Shown piece by piece: positions 6,095 through 14,012 of a stretch of 28,012 nucleotides of DNA. The stretch spans positions 1-28,012 of the forward strand of contig PCCU01000033.1 in NCBI GenBank assembly GCA_002732015.1, written 5' to 3'. The translations under genes and the position numbers were made by a program. The notes beneath the pieces are model-generated. The model saw nothing but the letters and a program-made list of their open reading frames with translations, had not been told where the DNA came from and did no database searches. The number at the start of each line of letters is the position of its first letter. The stretch's first letter is position 1. The stretch comes from Candidatus Pelagibacterales bacterium (GTDB lineage: Bacteria; Pseudomonadota; Alphaproteobacteria; TMED109).

Positions 6095-8044
6095 ATGAGT
6101 AAAGTTATAGGTATTGATCTAGGAACCACAAACTCTTGTGTTGCAGTTATGGAAGGAAAAAATGCGCAAGTAATAGAAAATAGTGAAGGAACTAGAACAA
6201 CTCCTTCTATGGTTGCATTTTCGAGTGAAGGAGAAACTTTAGTAGGACAGCCAGCTAAAAGGCAAGCAGTTACAAATCCATCAAACACTTTATTTGCAAT
6301 TAAAAGACTGATAGGTAGAAACTATCAGGATGAAAAAGTTCAAAAAGAGCTTAAAACAGCACCTTACAATATAGTAAAAGCTGATAATAATGATGCTTGG
6401 GTAGAGGCAAATGGAAAAAAGTACGCTCCAAGCCAAATTTCGGCTTATGTTTTACAAAAAATGAAAGAGACAGCAGAAAAACAAATTGGAGCAAAAGTAG
6501 ATAAAGCTGTAATTACAGTTCCAGCCTACTTTAATGATGCGCAAAGACAAGCGACAAAAGACGCAGGAAAAATTGCAGGATTAGAAGTATTGAGGATAAT
6601 AAATGAACCTACAGCTGCGGCTTTAGCCTACGGATTAGACAAAAAAAAAACAGGAACTATTGCGGTATATGATTTAGGTGGAGGAACGTTTGATGTTTCA
6701 ATTTTAGAAATTGGAGATGGTGTTTTTGAAGTAAAAGCAACTAACGGTGACACATTTCTAGGAGGAGAGGACTTTGATACTAGGATAGTAGAGTTTTTGG
6801 CAGATACATTTAAAAAAGAAAACGGAATTGATCTTAAAAACGATAAGCTTGCATTGCAAAGACTTAAGGAAGCCGCTGAAAAAGCAAAAATAGAACTTTC
6901 TAGCTCAAGCACTACTGATATAAACCTGCCATTTATAACAGCTGATGCATCAGGTCCTAAGCACTTGACATTAAAAATGACAAGATCAGATTTAGAAAAG
7001 TTAGTAGATGATTTAGTAAAAAGAACTATTGACCCGTGTAGAGCAGCATTAAAAGATGCAGGAATCTCTGCAAATGAAATCGATGAAGTAGTTTTAGTTG
7101 GGGGAATGACCAGAATGCCAAAAATTATAGAGACCGTTAAAGGTTTTTTTGGCAAAGATCCAAATAAGGGAGTTAATCCAGACGAGGTTGTTGGTATCGG
7201 TGCCGCAATACAAGGCGCTGTATTATCAGGTGATGTTAAAGATGTATTATTGTTAGATGTTACTCCTCTTTCATTAGGAATAGAAACCTTAGGAGGGGTT
7301 TTTACTAGACTAATTGATAGAAATACAACAATTCCAACTAGAAAGGGGCAAACCTTTTCTACTGCGGAAGATAATCAACCTGCAGTAACAATAAGAGTAT
7401 TTCAGGGAGAGAGAGAGATGGCTAAAGACAACAAAGCGTTAGGCCAATTTGATCTTGTTGGAATTCCTCCTGCACCAAGAGGCGTACCTCAAATTGAAGT
7501 AACCTTTGATATAGATGCAAATGGTATAGTGAATGTATCTGCAAAGGACAAGGGGACTGGAAAAGAACAACAGATCCAAATTCAAGCTTCTGGTGGTTTA
7601 TCTGATTCTGATATTGATAAAATGGTAAATGAGGCACAGGCTCATGCTGAGGAAGATAAGTCAAAAAAAGAAGCTGTCGAAATCAGAAATCAAGCAGATA
7701 GTATGGTTTATTCCACAGATAAAAGCCTTGCAGAACACGGCGACAAGCTAGATATTAAAGATAAAGAAAACATAGAAAAATCTATTAAGGAATTAAAAGA
7801 CGTTCTTAAAAATGAGAGTGCGGAAGCAGGGGAAATCAAAGCTAAATTAGATGCACTAAATACATCAGCTATGAAATTAGGAGAGATAATGTACAAACAA
7901 AATCCTCAAACAGACCAAGGTTCGAATGCTGAGAAAGAGAATGCTAGCAAGCAAAACCCTGAAGAGAAAAATAAAAAAGATGAAAATGTTGTTGATGCTG
8001 ACTTTGAGGAAGTTGATGAAGACTCTGAGAAAAAAAGTAACTAA
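6095..8044 (+). CDS. dnaK: Hsp70 chaperone DnaK
   Basis: DnaK is the ATP-driven cytoplasmic chaperone that binds exposed hydrophobic segments together with DnaJ and GrpE. The 649-residue product is full length. The ATPase domain shows GIDLGTTNSCVAV (phosphate 1), VYDLGGGTFDVSI (phosphate 2) and VVLVGGMTRMP (adenosine). The linker DVLLLDVTPLSLG leads into the peptide-binding domain, and the C-terminal lid is followed by a charged tail with DADFEEVDED. The usual EEVD-like ending is followed by a short serine/lysine extension. The ribosome site AAAGGAG is one of the strongest in the window, fitting high expression. dnaJ follows after 18 nt and dapB one base after dnaJ, so the three are probably one heat-shock-driven transcript. 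Confidence 0.98.
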   Translation: MSKVIGIDLGTTNSCVAVMEGKNAQVIENSEGTRTTPSMVAFSSEGETLVGQPAKRQAVTNPSNTLFAIKRLIGRNYQDEKVQKELKTAPYNIVKADNNDAWVEANGKKYAPSQISAYVLQKMKETAEKQIGAKVDKAVITVPAYFNDAQRQATKDAGKIAGLEVLRIINEPTAAALAYGLDKKKTGTIAVYDLGGGTFDVSILEIGDGVFEVKATNGDTFLGGEDFDTRIVEFLADTFKKENGIDLKNDKLALQRLKEAAEKAKIELSSSSTTDINLPFITADASGPKHLTLKMTRSDLEKLVDDLVKRTIDPCRAALKDAGISANEIDEVVLVGGMTRMPKIIETVKGFFGKDPNKGVNPDEVVGIGAAIQGAVLSGDVKDVLLLDVTPLSLGIETLGGVFTRLIDRNTTIPTRKGQTFSTAEDNQPAVTIRVFQGEREMAKDNKALGQFDLVGIPPAPRGVPQIEVTFDIDANGIVNVSAKDKGTGKEQQIQIQASGGLSDSDIDKMVNEAQAHAEEDKSKKEAVEIRNQADSMVYSTDKSLAEHGDKLDIKDKENIEKSIKELKDVLKNESAEAGEIKAKLDALNTSAMKLGEIMYKQNPQTDQGSNAEKENASKQNPEEKNKKDENVVDADFEEVDEDSEKKSN

Positions 8045-8062
8045 CTCTATTAGTTCATCGTA

Positions 8063-9172
8063 ATGAGAGATTATTATGAAATATTAGGTGTTAATAAAAA
8101 TGCTGATCAGGCATCTCTTAAAAGAGCCTACAGAGATTTGGCTATGAAGTATCATCCAGATAGGAACCCAGACAATAAAGAAGCTGCAGAAAAATTTAAA
8201 GAAGCTAGTCAAGCTTATGAAGTATTAAAAGACTCGGAAAAAAGAGCTGCATATGATAATTATGGACATGCAGCCTTTGAAGGTGGAGGGCAGGGAGCCG
8301 GAGGTTTTTCAGGATTTCAAGCTGGAGGATTTTCTGATATATTTGAAGATTTATTTAGCGAGTTCACTGGAGGATCTAGAAGTTCAAATACCTCTAGCAA
8401 TAGAGGGGCTGACCTTAGATATAATCTTAATGTAAGCCTATCGGAAGCATATTCAGGAATAAAAAAAACAGTTAAGATTAGAGCTCCAGCAAAATGCGAC
8501 TCTTGCAATGGAACTGGTTCTTCTGGAGGAGAAGCTAGCATTTCCGCTTGTCCAACTTGTCAAGGAAGCGGAAAAGTAAGAGCAAGTCAGGGTTTTTTTA
8601 CTATTGAAAGAACTTGTAATACATGTTCAGGGACAGGAAGAATAATATCTAATCCATGCAAAAAATGTTCAGGCTCAGGGGTTGTTAATAGAGAAAAATC
8701 CCTTTCAGTTAAAATTCCTTCTGGAGTTGATGAGGGGACAAGAATAAGAATAAGTGGTGAAGGAGAAGCTGGAAAAAATTCTGGCCCTTCTGGAGATTTA
8801 TACATTTATGTTAATATGATAACAAACAATATTTTTAAAAGAGAAGGAGAGAATTTATTTTTAAATGTTCCCATTGATATTTATACTGCTTCAAATGGAG
8901 GTAGCATTGAGGTTCCATCTCCTGATGGAAAAAAAATTAGAATTAGTATTTCTCCAGGAACTCAAAATGGAAAAAAGTTTAGACTTAAAGGGAAAGGGAT
9001 GCCAGTACTGCAAACAAGAGACTATGGTGACTTGTATGTAGAAGCTGAAATAGAAACGCCAGTAAACTTATCAACCAAACAAAAGAAGCTTATCTCGGAA
9101 TTTAATGATAGTTTAGTTGAAAACAATAATCCTAAAATCAAGAGGTATAAGAATTTTTTAAAAGATTACTAA
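8063..9172 (+). CDS. dnaJ: DnaJ, Hsp40 co-chaperone
   Basis: DnaJ stimulates DnaK ATP hydrolysis and hands over substrates. The 369-residue protein has the complete type-I layout: J domain (1-70) with HPD at 31-33; a Gly/Phe-rich region (about 74-105); four zinc-binding CxxCxGxG repeats at 145-152, 163-170, 185-192 and 199-206; and the C-terminal substrate domain ending at about 340. The start ATG at 8063 gives the canonical RDYYEILGV N-terminus. It sits 18 nt after dnaK and 1 nt before dapB. Confidence 0.97.
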   Translation: MRDYYEILGVNKNADQASLKRAYRDLAMKYHPDRNPDNKEAAEKFKEASQAYEVLKDSEKRAAYDNYGHAAFEGGGQGAGGFSGFQAGGFSDIFEDLFSEFTGGSRSSNTSSNRGADLRYNLNVSLSEAYSGIKKTVKIRAPAKCDSCNGTGSSGGEASISACPTCQGSGKVRASQGFFTIERTCNTCSGTGRIISNPCKKCSGSGVVNREKSLSVKIPSGVDEGTRIRISGEGEAGKNSGPSGDLYIYVNMITNNIFKREGENLFLNVPIDIYTASNGGSIEVPSPDGKKIRISISPGTQNGKKFRLKGKGMPVLQTRDYGDLYVEAEIETPVNLSTKQKKLISEFNDSLVENNNPKIKRYKNFLKDY

Positions 9173-9173
9173 A

Positions 9174-9950
9174 ATGAAATACAAAGAGGTTATTAAAATA
9201 GGAATAGTCGGAGTAGGGGGTAAAATGGGGCAAGCTATTGCTAGATTAGCTATGCACGACCCTAAAGTATCAATCAACGGAGCAAGCGAATATACTAATC
9301 ATAAGTGGATAGGAAAAGATATCGGCGATTTATTAGGCGAGCTATCTATAAATATTTTTGTTTCTGACAATATGCAAAGCTTTTTTAAAAATCTAGATGT
9401 GGTAATAGAGTTTGGCTTAGAAGAAGCAACTATTAAGTTTGTTAAAGAAGCTAGTAAAAGAAATGTTGCTTTTATTTCTGGAAGTACAGGCTTATCAACT
9501 GAAACTATTAAACTATTAAAAAAGCATTCAAAAAAAATACCAATTTTTTGGTCTCCAAACATGAGTATTGGTGCGAATATTTTAAAACAGGCAGCTAGTG
9601 AAATAAGCCTAAAGGTAGCAAAGGATTTTGATGTAGATATTACAGATATTCACCATGTACAAAAAAGAGACACACCTTCAGGAACCGCCTTGTCTATAAA
9701 AGAATCAATAGAGAGCTCTTTAAAAAGGAAGAAAATAAAAAAAAATGTCAATGTTTCTGCTATTAGAGCAGGAGACTCTACAGGTGAGCATAGCGTCATC
9801 TTTTCTGGTAAAGGTGAAAAAATTATTATTAAACATGTTTCTACCTCAAGAAATATTTTTGCTCATGGCGCTATTGAAGTGGCTAAATGGATTAGTATAA
9901 AGAAATCAGGACTTTATAATATGACGAACTTCTTAGCCAGCAAAGGTTAA
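9174..9950 (+). CDS. dapB: 4-hydroxy-tetrahydrodipicolinate reductase
   Basis: DapB performs the NAD(P)H-dependent reduction in the diaminopimelate/lysine pathway. The 258-residue protein has the Rossmann motif GVGGKMG at 13-19, SGSTGLS at 102-108, the catalytic pair H160/K164 in IHHVQKRDTPSGTA, and the C-terminal block AHGAIEVAKWI. The start ATG lies one base after the dnaJ stop; no Shine-Dalgarno precedes it, so it is probably coupled to dnaJ. A GAGG inside codons 5-6 precedes an ATT that would start at the usual KIGIVG position, but the upstream ATG is the simpler choice. The 3' end overlaps the convergent DUF2244 gene by 18 nt. DapC-like aminotransferase of the same pathway is at 17451. 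Confidence 0.95.
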   Translation: MKYKEVIKIGIVGVGGKMGQAIARLAMHDPKVSINGASEYTNHKWIGKDIGDLLGELSINIFVSDNMQSFFKNLDVVIEFGLEEATIKFVKEASKRNVAFISGSTGLSTETIKLLKKHSKKIPIFWSPNMSIGANILKQAASEISLKVAKDFDVDITDIHHVQKRDTPSGTALSIKESIESSLKRKKIKKNVNVSAIRAGDSTGEHSVIFSGKGEKIIIKHVSTSRNIFAHGAIEVAKWISIKKSGLYNMTNFLASKG

Positions 9951-10418
9951 TAGTTTCTCTCTTTCTATTAAAGCTTTTTTTATTACCTTCGCTAAATCTT
10001 CTAATTCTTTTATATTTAAGAATCTACCAACTTTAACAGATTTTCCATGCGATATAATACTTAAATACTGTTTTTTTCTATCTGAATAAATTTTTAATCT
10101 AAGCCATGTAGGGTCAATGATTTTTAAACTTTTAGATCCTGATTTGCTAACATTAATTATTGTTAGCTTATTATTTAATATAATCCTGTCATACATTTTA
10201 GAATCTTTATTGTACTTTTTAAAAGCAAAATAAAGCAAAATAAAATCAGCTAATAGAAAAAATGAAACTGGCCAAGCTCCTATTGATGCAAAATAGAATG
10301 ATGCTGCAGCTGTGGCAGAAAAAAAAATAAGAAAAAAAATAAGCATAGTTAAAAAGGTGACTGATTTATTTGGGTAAATTTTTAAGTTTAAAAAACTATA
10401 AGGATTTATTTTATTCAT
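9933..10418 (-). CDS. DUF2244 family inner-membrane protein
   Basis: The 161-residue protein has two closely spaced membrane segments (about 23-45 and 49-66) near the N-terminus, with GAWPVSFF between them, and then a soluble basic C-terminal domain with WLRLKIY and a conserved-looking GKSVKVGRFL. That pattern (short hairpin, GAWPV, NP/DPxW, VG.FL) is that of DUF2244, common in alphaproteobacteria. Function is not established in the family. The end overlaps dapB by 18 nt on the opposite strand. It is the last gene of a minus-strand series starting at the tRNA, 50 nt downstream of the MFS transporter; that 50-nt gap is a low-complexity A/T run without a clear ribosome site or terminator. Confidence 0.8.
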   Translation of the reverse strand: MNKINPYSFLNLKIYPNKSVTFLTMLIFFLIFFSATAAASFYFASIGAWPVSFFLLADFILLYFAFKKYNKDSKMYDRIILNNKLTIINVSKSGSKSLKIIDPTWLRLKIYSDRKKQYLSIISHGKSVKVGRFLNIKELEDLAKVIKKALIEREKLLTFAG

Positions 10419-10468
10419 AATACTTTATATATATATTTTTTTATTTAAATTCCATAAGTTTATAGTTT

Positions 10469-11698
10469 TTATATTTTTACCCTATTAAAAAGAAATAAAC
10501 CTAAAAATAAAAATATGAGTATTGTGGCCATTCCAGCTTTTTGACTTTCAAAAATTGCTGTAAAAGTTGCAACTAATAGTGGGCCTAAAAAATTCGTTAT
10601 TTTTCCAGACGTAGCATAAAGTCCAAATAATGAGTTTATATTTTTAGACTCAGACAAACTAACTAGTGCTGTTCTGCTGCTAGATTGAATAGAACCTATA
10701 AAAAACCCTATCATAGTTCCAAGCACCCAGAAATAAACTTTGTTATTAACAATTAATATTAGCAAGCATATAAATATTAATAGTACTAAAGAAGTTAATA
10801 TAACTTTTTTAATGCCAATTCTATCTTCTACGAACCCAAAGATATATGCTCCTAAAGCAGCAGTAATATTTATAGCAATCCCAAAAATTATTATATCGTT
10901 AAAACTAAAGTTAAAAGTTCCTGAAGCATAAATACCTCCAAAGCTAAATAATGTAATAAGGCCATCAGTATAAAGCATTCTTGCTATAAAAAACTTAATT
11001 AAGTTTTTATCTTTTTTTAGTAATTTAAGTCTATTAAAAAAATTTGAAGATGAAAGCATTTGTTTTGAAATGTAGTTTTTTTTTAAACTAGTCAAAAAAG
11101 GAATACTAAATATTAAAAACCATAAGCCCACTATGGGACCGCAAATTCTGATATTTTCATACTCTTTTTCATTTAAATTAAATATTGATTTCTCTGGTAT
11201 TAAAAAAAGAGTTAATATTACAACTAAACAAAATATTCCTCCAAGGTATCCCGAAGCCCAGGCTTTGCCTGAGAACTCTCCATAATTTTTTTCTCCTTTG
11301 AAGTTAATTAATTGAGAATTATAAAAAGCTTGACCAGTTTCAAAAAACACATTTGATATTAAAATAATTAATAAAAATAAAAGTACATTTACATTTTCAT
11401 TTGCGAACCAAAGTGATGAAGAAAGTATAACAACAACTAAAGTAGAAAATACTAAAAAGTTCTTTGAAAAACTTTTTTTTTTATCAGCCAAGTATCCTAG
11501 GTATGGAGAAAAAATAGCTATAAAAAAACCAGAGAGAGCTATGGTCCAGCCCCATAAAGATGTTCCTGAAATTTTGTTATTGGCTATTGTGCTGGTAAAA
11601 TAACTAGAAAAGACAAATGTTATAACAATGGTAGAAAAAGGTGAGTTTGCCCAATCAAACAAGTAATAGTAAACGTTTTTTTTTTTACTTTTTTTCAT
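10469..11698 (-). CDS. UMF1/Atg22-type major facilitator superfamily transporter
   Basis: The 409-residue protein has about twelve hydrophobic membrane segments. Its N-terminus YYLFDWANSPFSTIVI is the hallmark of the UMF1 (Atg22-like) subfamily, and the loop GYLADKKKS after the second segment and GFVEDRIGIKK in the second half are the MFS motif-A equivalents. Substrates of bacterial UMF1 proteins are mostly unknown; the yeast homologue Atg22 exports amino acids from the vacuole. The start ATG is followed by a lysine-rich cytoplasmic tip. It lies 67 nt downstream of the M48 peptidase stop, but the extended M48 frame (see findings) would overlap its start by 14 nt, suggesting that the two were once translationally coupled. 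Confidence 0.88.
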   Translation of the reverse strand: MKKSKKKNVYYYLFDWANSPFSTIVITFVFSSYFTSTIANNKISGTSLWGWTIALSGFFIAIFSPYLGYLADKKKSFSKNFLVFSTLVVVILSSSLWFANENVNVLLFLLIILISNVFFETGQAFYNSQLINFKGEKNYGEFSGKAWASGYLGGIFCLVVILTLFLIPEKSIFNLNEKEYENIRICGPIVGLWFLIFSIPFLTSLKKNYISKQMLSSSNFFNRLKLLKKDKNLIKFFIARMLYTDGLITLFSFGGIYASGTFNFSFNDIIIFGIAINITAALGAYIFGFVEDRIGIKKVILTSLVLLIFICLLILIVNNKVYFWVLGTMIGFFIGSIQSSSRTALVSLSESKNINSLFGLYATSGKITNFLGPLLVATFTAIFESQKAGMATILIFLFLGLFLFNRVKI

Positions 11699-11765
11699 TT
11701 AACAATTTAAGCCTTTTTAAGGTTTTTGAAATCATTATAGCTCTTAATGCATTGCTCTTATAGAT

Positions 11766-12725
11766 TTATGAAGATGATGAAATTAAACTTGGGTTAAATA
11801 CTGATAACCTTCTCCAGTAATCATTAACATTCTCAAGAGCGTATCCAGCTTTAAAAGCTATTTCAACTCCTTTTAAGTCTGCCTCAGTTTCTTTGCTTTG
11901 TGTGCTAAATAAAAAGAAACTGTTTAAATTTTTTAACTTTGGCATATCTAAATAGTTAATTGCTAGACTATTTGCTTCAGAACCTTTTTTGTAATTATAG
12001 TGATAAATATTATGAGCCAGTTCATGGCCTATTAGGAAAGCTAACTCATCTTCTGTTCTAGCCAATTTTATTGCAGCTAAGGTTACAAAAACTTTTTCTC
12101 CGTCTGCAAATGCATTTGGTGAAGGCGCAGGTATAGCTTGTACATTATAGTTGCAAGCTTTTATACCTTGAATGCTTTTTTTTATTATTTTATCATTTCT
12201 TAATATAGTAAAATGAGTTATGGAGGATTGTGCTAATGATTCTTTTAACTTTTTTCTGAAGTTTGAAACATTTTGTTCGTTTATTTCTAGAATAACATCA
12301 TTTTCATTTAGCTTAGCTTTATAAGCCGGACTATTTTTAGCAACAGAGATTACAATAGGAAAACTCATGGCATTAAATTTTTTTAGGTAGTAAGTGTTTA
12401 TATTTTCATTAAATAATAATCTAAAGAAGGCAGAGTCACGTTCGGGTAAATCTTTTTCAGTAGCAAATAAAATACCTAATGAATATGAGTCTTTATTATT
12501 ACAAATGTCCTTATTTTCTATCAATATTGGCCAAGAAATTTGATGAAGAATTTTTGAAGCATCCATCATTTCATTAATCAGTATCTTTTTCTGCAAAAAT
12601 ACTTCTTCCTTTTCATCTATTGCACTTACTTTAGGTAGATGAAATGATTGATTAACGGTTTTGTTAGAACAAGAATAAAAAGCAACTGTAAAAAATAGAG
12701 TCAGTAAATTAAAATAAAGTTTCAT
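11766..12725 (-). CDS. M48-family metallopeptidase with PDZ domain, possibly C-terminally truncated
   Basis: The 319-residue protein starts with an export signal (hydrophobic 4-17, Cys19 preceded by FYS, a poor lipobox). A PDZ domain follows at about 120-190 (SPAYKAKLNENDVILEINEQ). The zinc peptidase core has HELAH at 234-238 and ETEAD at 279-283, supplying the third ligand. By family it is likely an envelope protein-quality protease. The product ends at FNPSLISSSS, before the C-terminal helix with an arginine that M48 proteins usually have. Beyond the TAA (11766-11768) the same frame continues for 25 codons with SNALRAIMISKT, which looks like that missing helix, to a TAA at 11685-11687. It starts 9 nt after tRNA-Gly and has no Shine-Dalgarno. 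Activity of the truncated form is uncertain. Confidence 0.85.
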   Translation of the reverse strand: MKLYFNLLTLFFTVAFYSCSNKTVNQSFHLPKVSAIDEKEEVFLQKKILINEMMDASKILHQISWPILIENKDICNNKDSYSLGILFATEKDLPERDSAFFRLLFNENINTYYLKKFNAMSFPIVISVAKNSPAYKAKLNENDVILEINEQNVSNFRKKLKESLAQSSITHFTILRNDKIIKKSIQGIKACNYNVQAIPAPSPNAFADGEKVFVTLAAIKLARTEDELAFLIGHELAHNIYHYNYKKGSEANSLAINYLDMPKLKNLNSFFLFSTQSKETEADLKGVEIAFKAGYALENVNDYWRRLSVFNPSLISSSS

Positions 12726-12734
12726 TTTTCAATA

Positions 12735-12809
12735 TGGAGCGGGCGAAGGGATTCGAACCCTCGACCCCAACCTTGGCAAGGTTGTGCTCTACCCCTGAGC
12801 TACGCCCGC
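12735..12809 (-). tRNA. tRNA-Gly (anticodon GCC)
   Basis: On the minus strand a complete cloverleaf folds: acceptor GCGGGCG pairing with CGCCCGC, D-arm GCTC/GAGC, anticodon stem CAACC/GGTTG with loop TTGCCAA (anticodon GCC), T-arm GAGGG/CCCTT (one G-T wobble) with TTCGAAT, discriminator T and encoded CCA. The M48 peptidase ATG is only 9 nt downstream of the CCA. Confidence 0.97.
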
Positions 12810-12815
12810 TTAATT

Positions 12816-12821
12816 TTTATA
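12816..12821 (-). promoter_or_regulatory. Possible -10 element for tRNA-Gly and the M48 gene
   Basis: TATAAA on the minus strand, preceded by TG, ends 6 nt before the tRNA 5' end at 12809. This would place transcription initiation at or next to the mature 5' end. No convincing -35 is seen at the right distance. Confidence 0.35.
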
Positions 12822-12880
12822 CATTCAATATAATAAACTTTTAAGCAAATAACTACTGGTTTATATTAATTATATTATTA

Positions 12881-12908
12881 TTGAAATATTATTAAGAAAT
12901 ACTAGACT
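12881..12908 (+). promoter_or_regulatory. Possible sigma-70-like promoter of the zf-CHCC/thioredoxin operon
   Basis: TTGAAA (12881-12886) and TAGACT (12903-12908) with a 16-nt spacer lie 25 nt before the ATG at 12934. The -10 matches only four of six consensus positions. The rest of the 124-nt divergent spacer (12810-12933) is A/T-rich and holds a short GATAA tandem repeat just before the gene. I see nothing else in it. Confidence 0.35.
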
Positions 12909-12933
12909 CATTAATGATAAGATAAGATAAATA

Positions 12934-13107
12934 ATGACTGACAATAAAAACTTTATAACTGTGTCTTGTGATGGGACAAACACAAACGAGAACATTAAAA
13001 AGAACGAGCAAAATAGCAAGCATCCTCTTATTTATTTAAAAGTTCCTTATAATAGTAAAGTTTATTGTCCTTATTGCGGAAGAGAATTTTTTAACGGAAA
13101 TATATAA
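12934..13107 (+). CDS. Small zf-CHCC zinc-finger protein (NDUFS6-like)
   Basis: A 57-codon gene encodes MTDNKNFITVSCDG at its start, then HPLIYLKV and VYCPYCGREF. Cys12, His30, Cys45 and Cys48 form the C-x17-H-x14-C-x2-C zinc site of the zf-CHCC domain, shared with the mitochondrial complex I accessory subunit NDUFS6. Alphaproteobacteria carry a stand-alone version that has been linked to complex I by homology. The stop (13105-13107) lies 5 nt before the thioredoxin gene, so it leads that operon. No Shine-Dalgarno is visible before the ATG; the upstream bases are GATAA repeats. Its four ligands and the complete reading frame make it a real gene despite its size. Confidence 0.88.
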   Translation: MTDNKNFITVSCDGTNTNENIKKNEQNSKHPLIYLKVPYNSKVYCPYCGREFFNGNI

Positions 13108-13112
13108 AATAG

Positions 13113-14012
13113 ATGATAAATAATCCAGATAGTTTTATTGAAGATGTAGATACGGCATCCTTTATAGATAAAGTAATAAAAAAATCTAAAAGCTTAGCAG
13201 TTATAGTTGATTTTTGGGCTCCATGGTGCGAACCTTGTAAACAAATTACTCCAGTTCTTGAACAACTAACCAGCCAATACAATGGAAAGGTTAATCTGGT
13301 TAAGATTAATATTGATGAAAACCAACAGCTTGCACAGCAATTAAATATACAATCAATCCCCACAGTAATGGCTTTTTATGAGGGGCAGCCTATAAACGGT
13401 TTTGCCGGCTTAAAAAGTCCAGAAGAGATAAAGTCTTTTTTTGATGAGGTTGTTACAGCATCATCTGTTTCTGCGGACTTAATGAAAGACTTTAATAAAA
13501 AACTAGATACAGCAGAGCTTTTTTTAGAGAAGAAAGAGGTAGAGAGAGCAATGGAAATATTTTCAGAGTTAATAGCTTCGGAATTACCTAAAAAAGAAAT
13601 GAGTAGGTCTATGAGTGGACTAGGAAAATGTCTTCTAGAATTGAATAGGTTAGAAGAACTTGATGAATTCTTAAACCAGTTAGAAGAAGACCTTAAAAGC
13701 AGCAACGATATAAAAGACTTAATAGAAGCAAAAAAGTTTTTTTCTAATATATTAGAGCTATCTCAGTCTGAACCAGAAAACTCAAATAATTCAGATGAAT
13801 ACGAAAATAAACTTCATTCTTCTAGAAGGTCTATATTGGATAGAAATTATGATAATGCAATTGATGGCTACCTTTTTATCATTGAAAAAAACTCTAAATG
13901 GAATAATGGAGTTGCAAAAGAGGAACTTCTTAGCTTATTTTCTTTTCTGGGTAATAATAATAGTATTACCATTAATGGAAGAAGTCGCTTACTTAATATT
14001 CTATACAAATAA
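13113..14012 (+). CDS. cnoX: Thioredoxin-TPR protein, CnoX-like co-chaperone
   Basis: The 299-residue protein has an N-terminal thioredoxin domain (about 10-112) with FWAPWCEPCK (C39 and C42) and the cis-proline loop SIPTVMAF (P83). A helical TPR-type C-terminal half follows (about 120-299). The layout matches CnoX (formerly YbbN), a chaperedoxin that protects and hands substrates to GroEL/DnaK. Here the active site is CEPC and keeps both cysteines, whereas the E. coli protein has lost redox activity. The stop shares a base with the next start (TAATG at 14010-14014), so the LON-domain gene is translationally coupled. Confidence 0.88.
   Translation: MINNPDSFIEDVDTASFIDKVIKKSKSLAVIVDFWAPWCEPCKQITPVLEQLTSQYNGKVNLVKINIDENQQLAQQLNIQSIPTVMAFYEGQPINGFAGLKSPEEIKSFFDEVVTASSVSADLMKDFNKKLDTAELFLEKKEVERAMEIFSELIASELPKKEMSRSMSGLGKCLLELNRLEELDEFLNQLEEDLKSSNDIKDLIEAKKFFSNILELSQSEPENSNNSDEYENKLHSSRRSILDRNYDNAIDGYLFIIEKNSKWNNGVAKEELLSLFSFLGNNNSITINGRSRLLNILYK

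Noticed and set aside
6628..7155. 175-codon open frame on the minus strand inside dnaK
   Set aside because: It lies wholly antisense to the strongly conserved dnaK coding region, has no recognisable motif, and such antisense frames are common in AT-rich genes with biased codon use.
9186..9200. Alternative dapB start at an internal ATT after a GAGG
   Set aside because: An in-frame ATG one base after the dnaJ stop already gives a normal-length DapB; there is no need for a rare start here, unlike in rdgB.
11709..11727. Small hairpin with T-run (AAGCCTTTTTAAGGTTTTT)
   Set aside because: The T-run follows the stem on the plus strand, while the surrounding genes are on the minus strand, and the stem is short with a G-T pair. 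It also lies within the extended M48 reading frame.
12916..12932. GATAA tandem repeat before the zf-CHCC gene
   Set aside because: It is only about three units long in an AT-rich spacer and shows no dyad symmetry or known operator pattern; noted but not called as a regulatory site.
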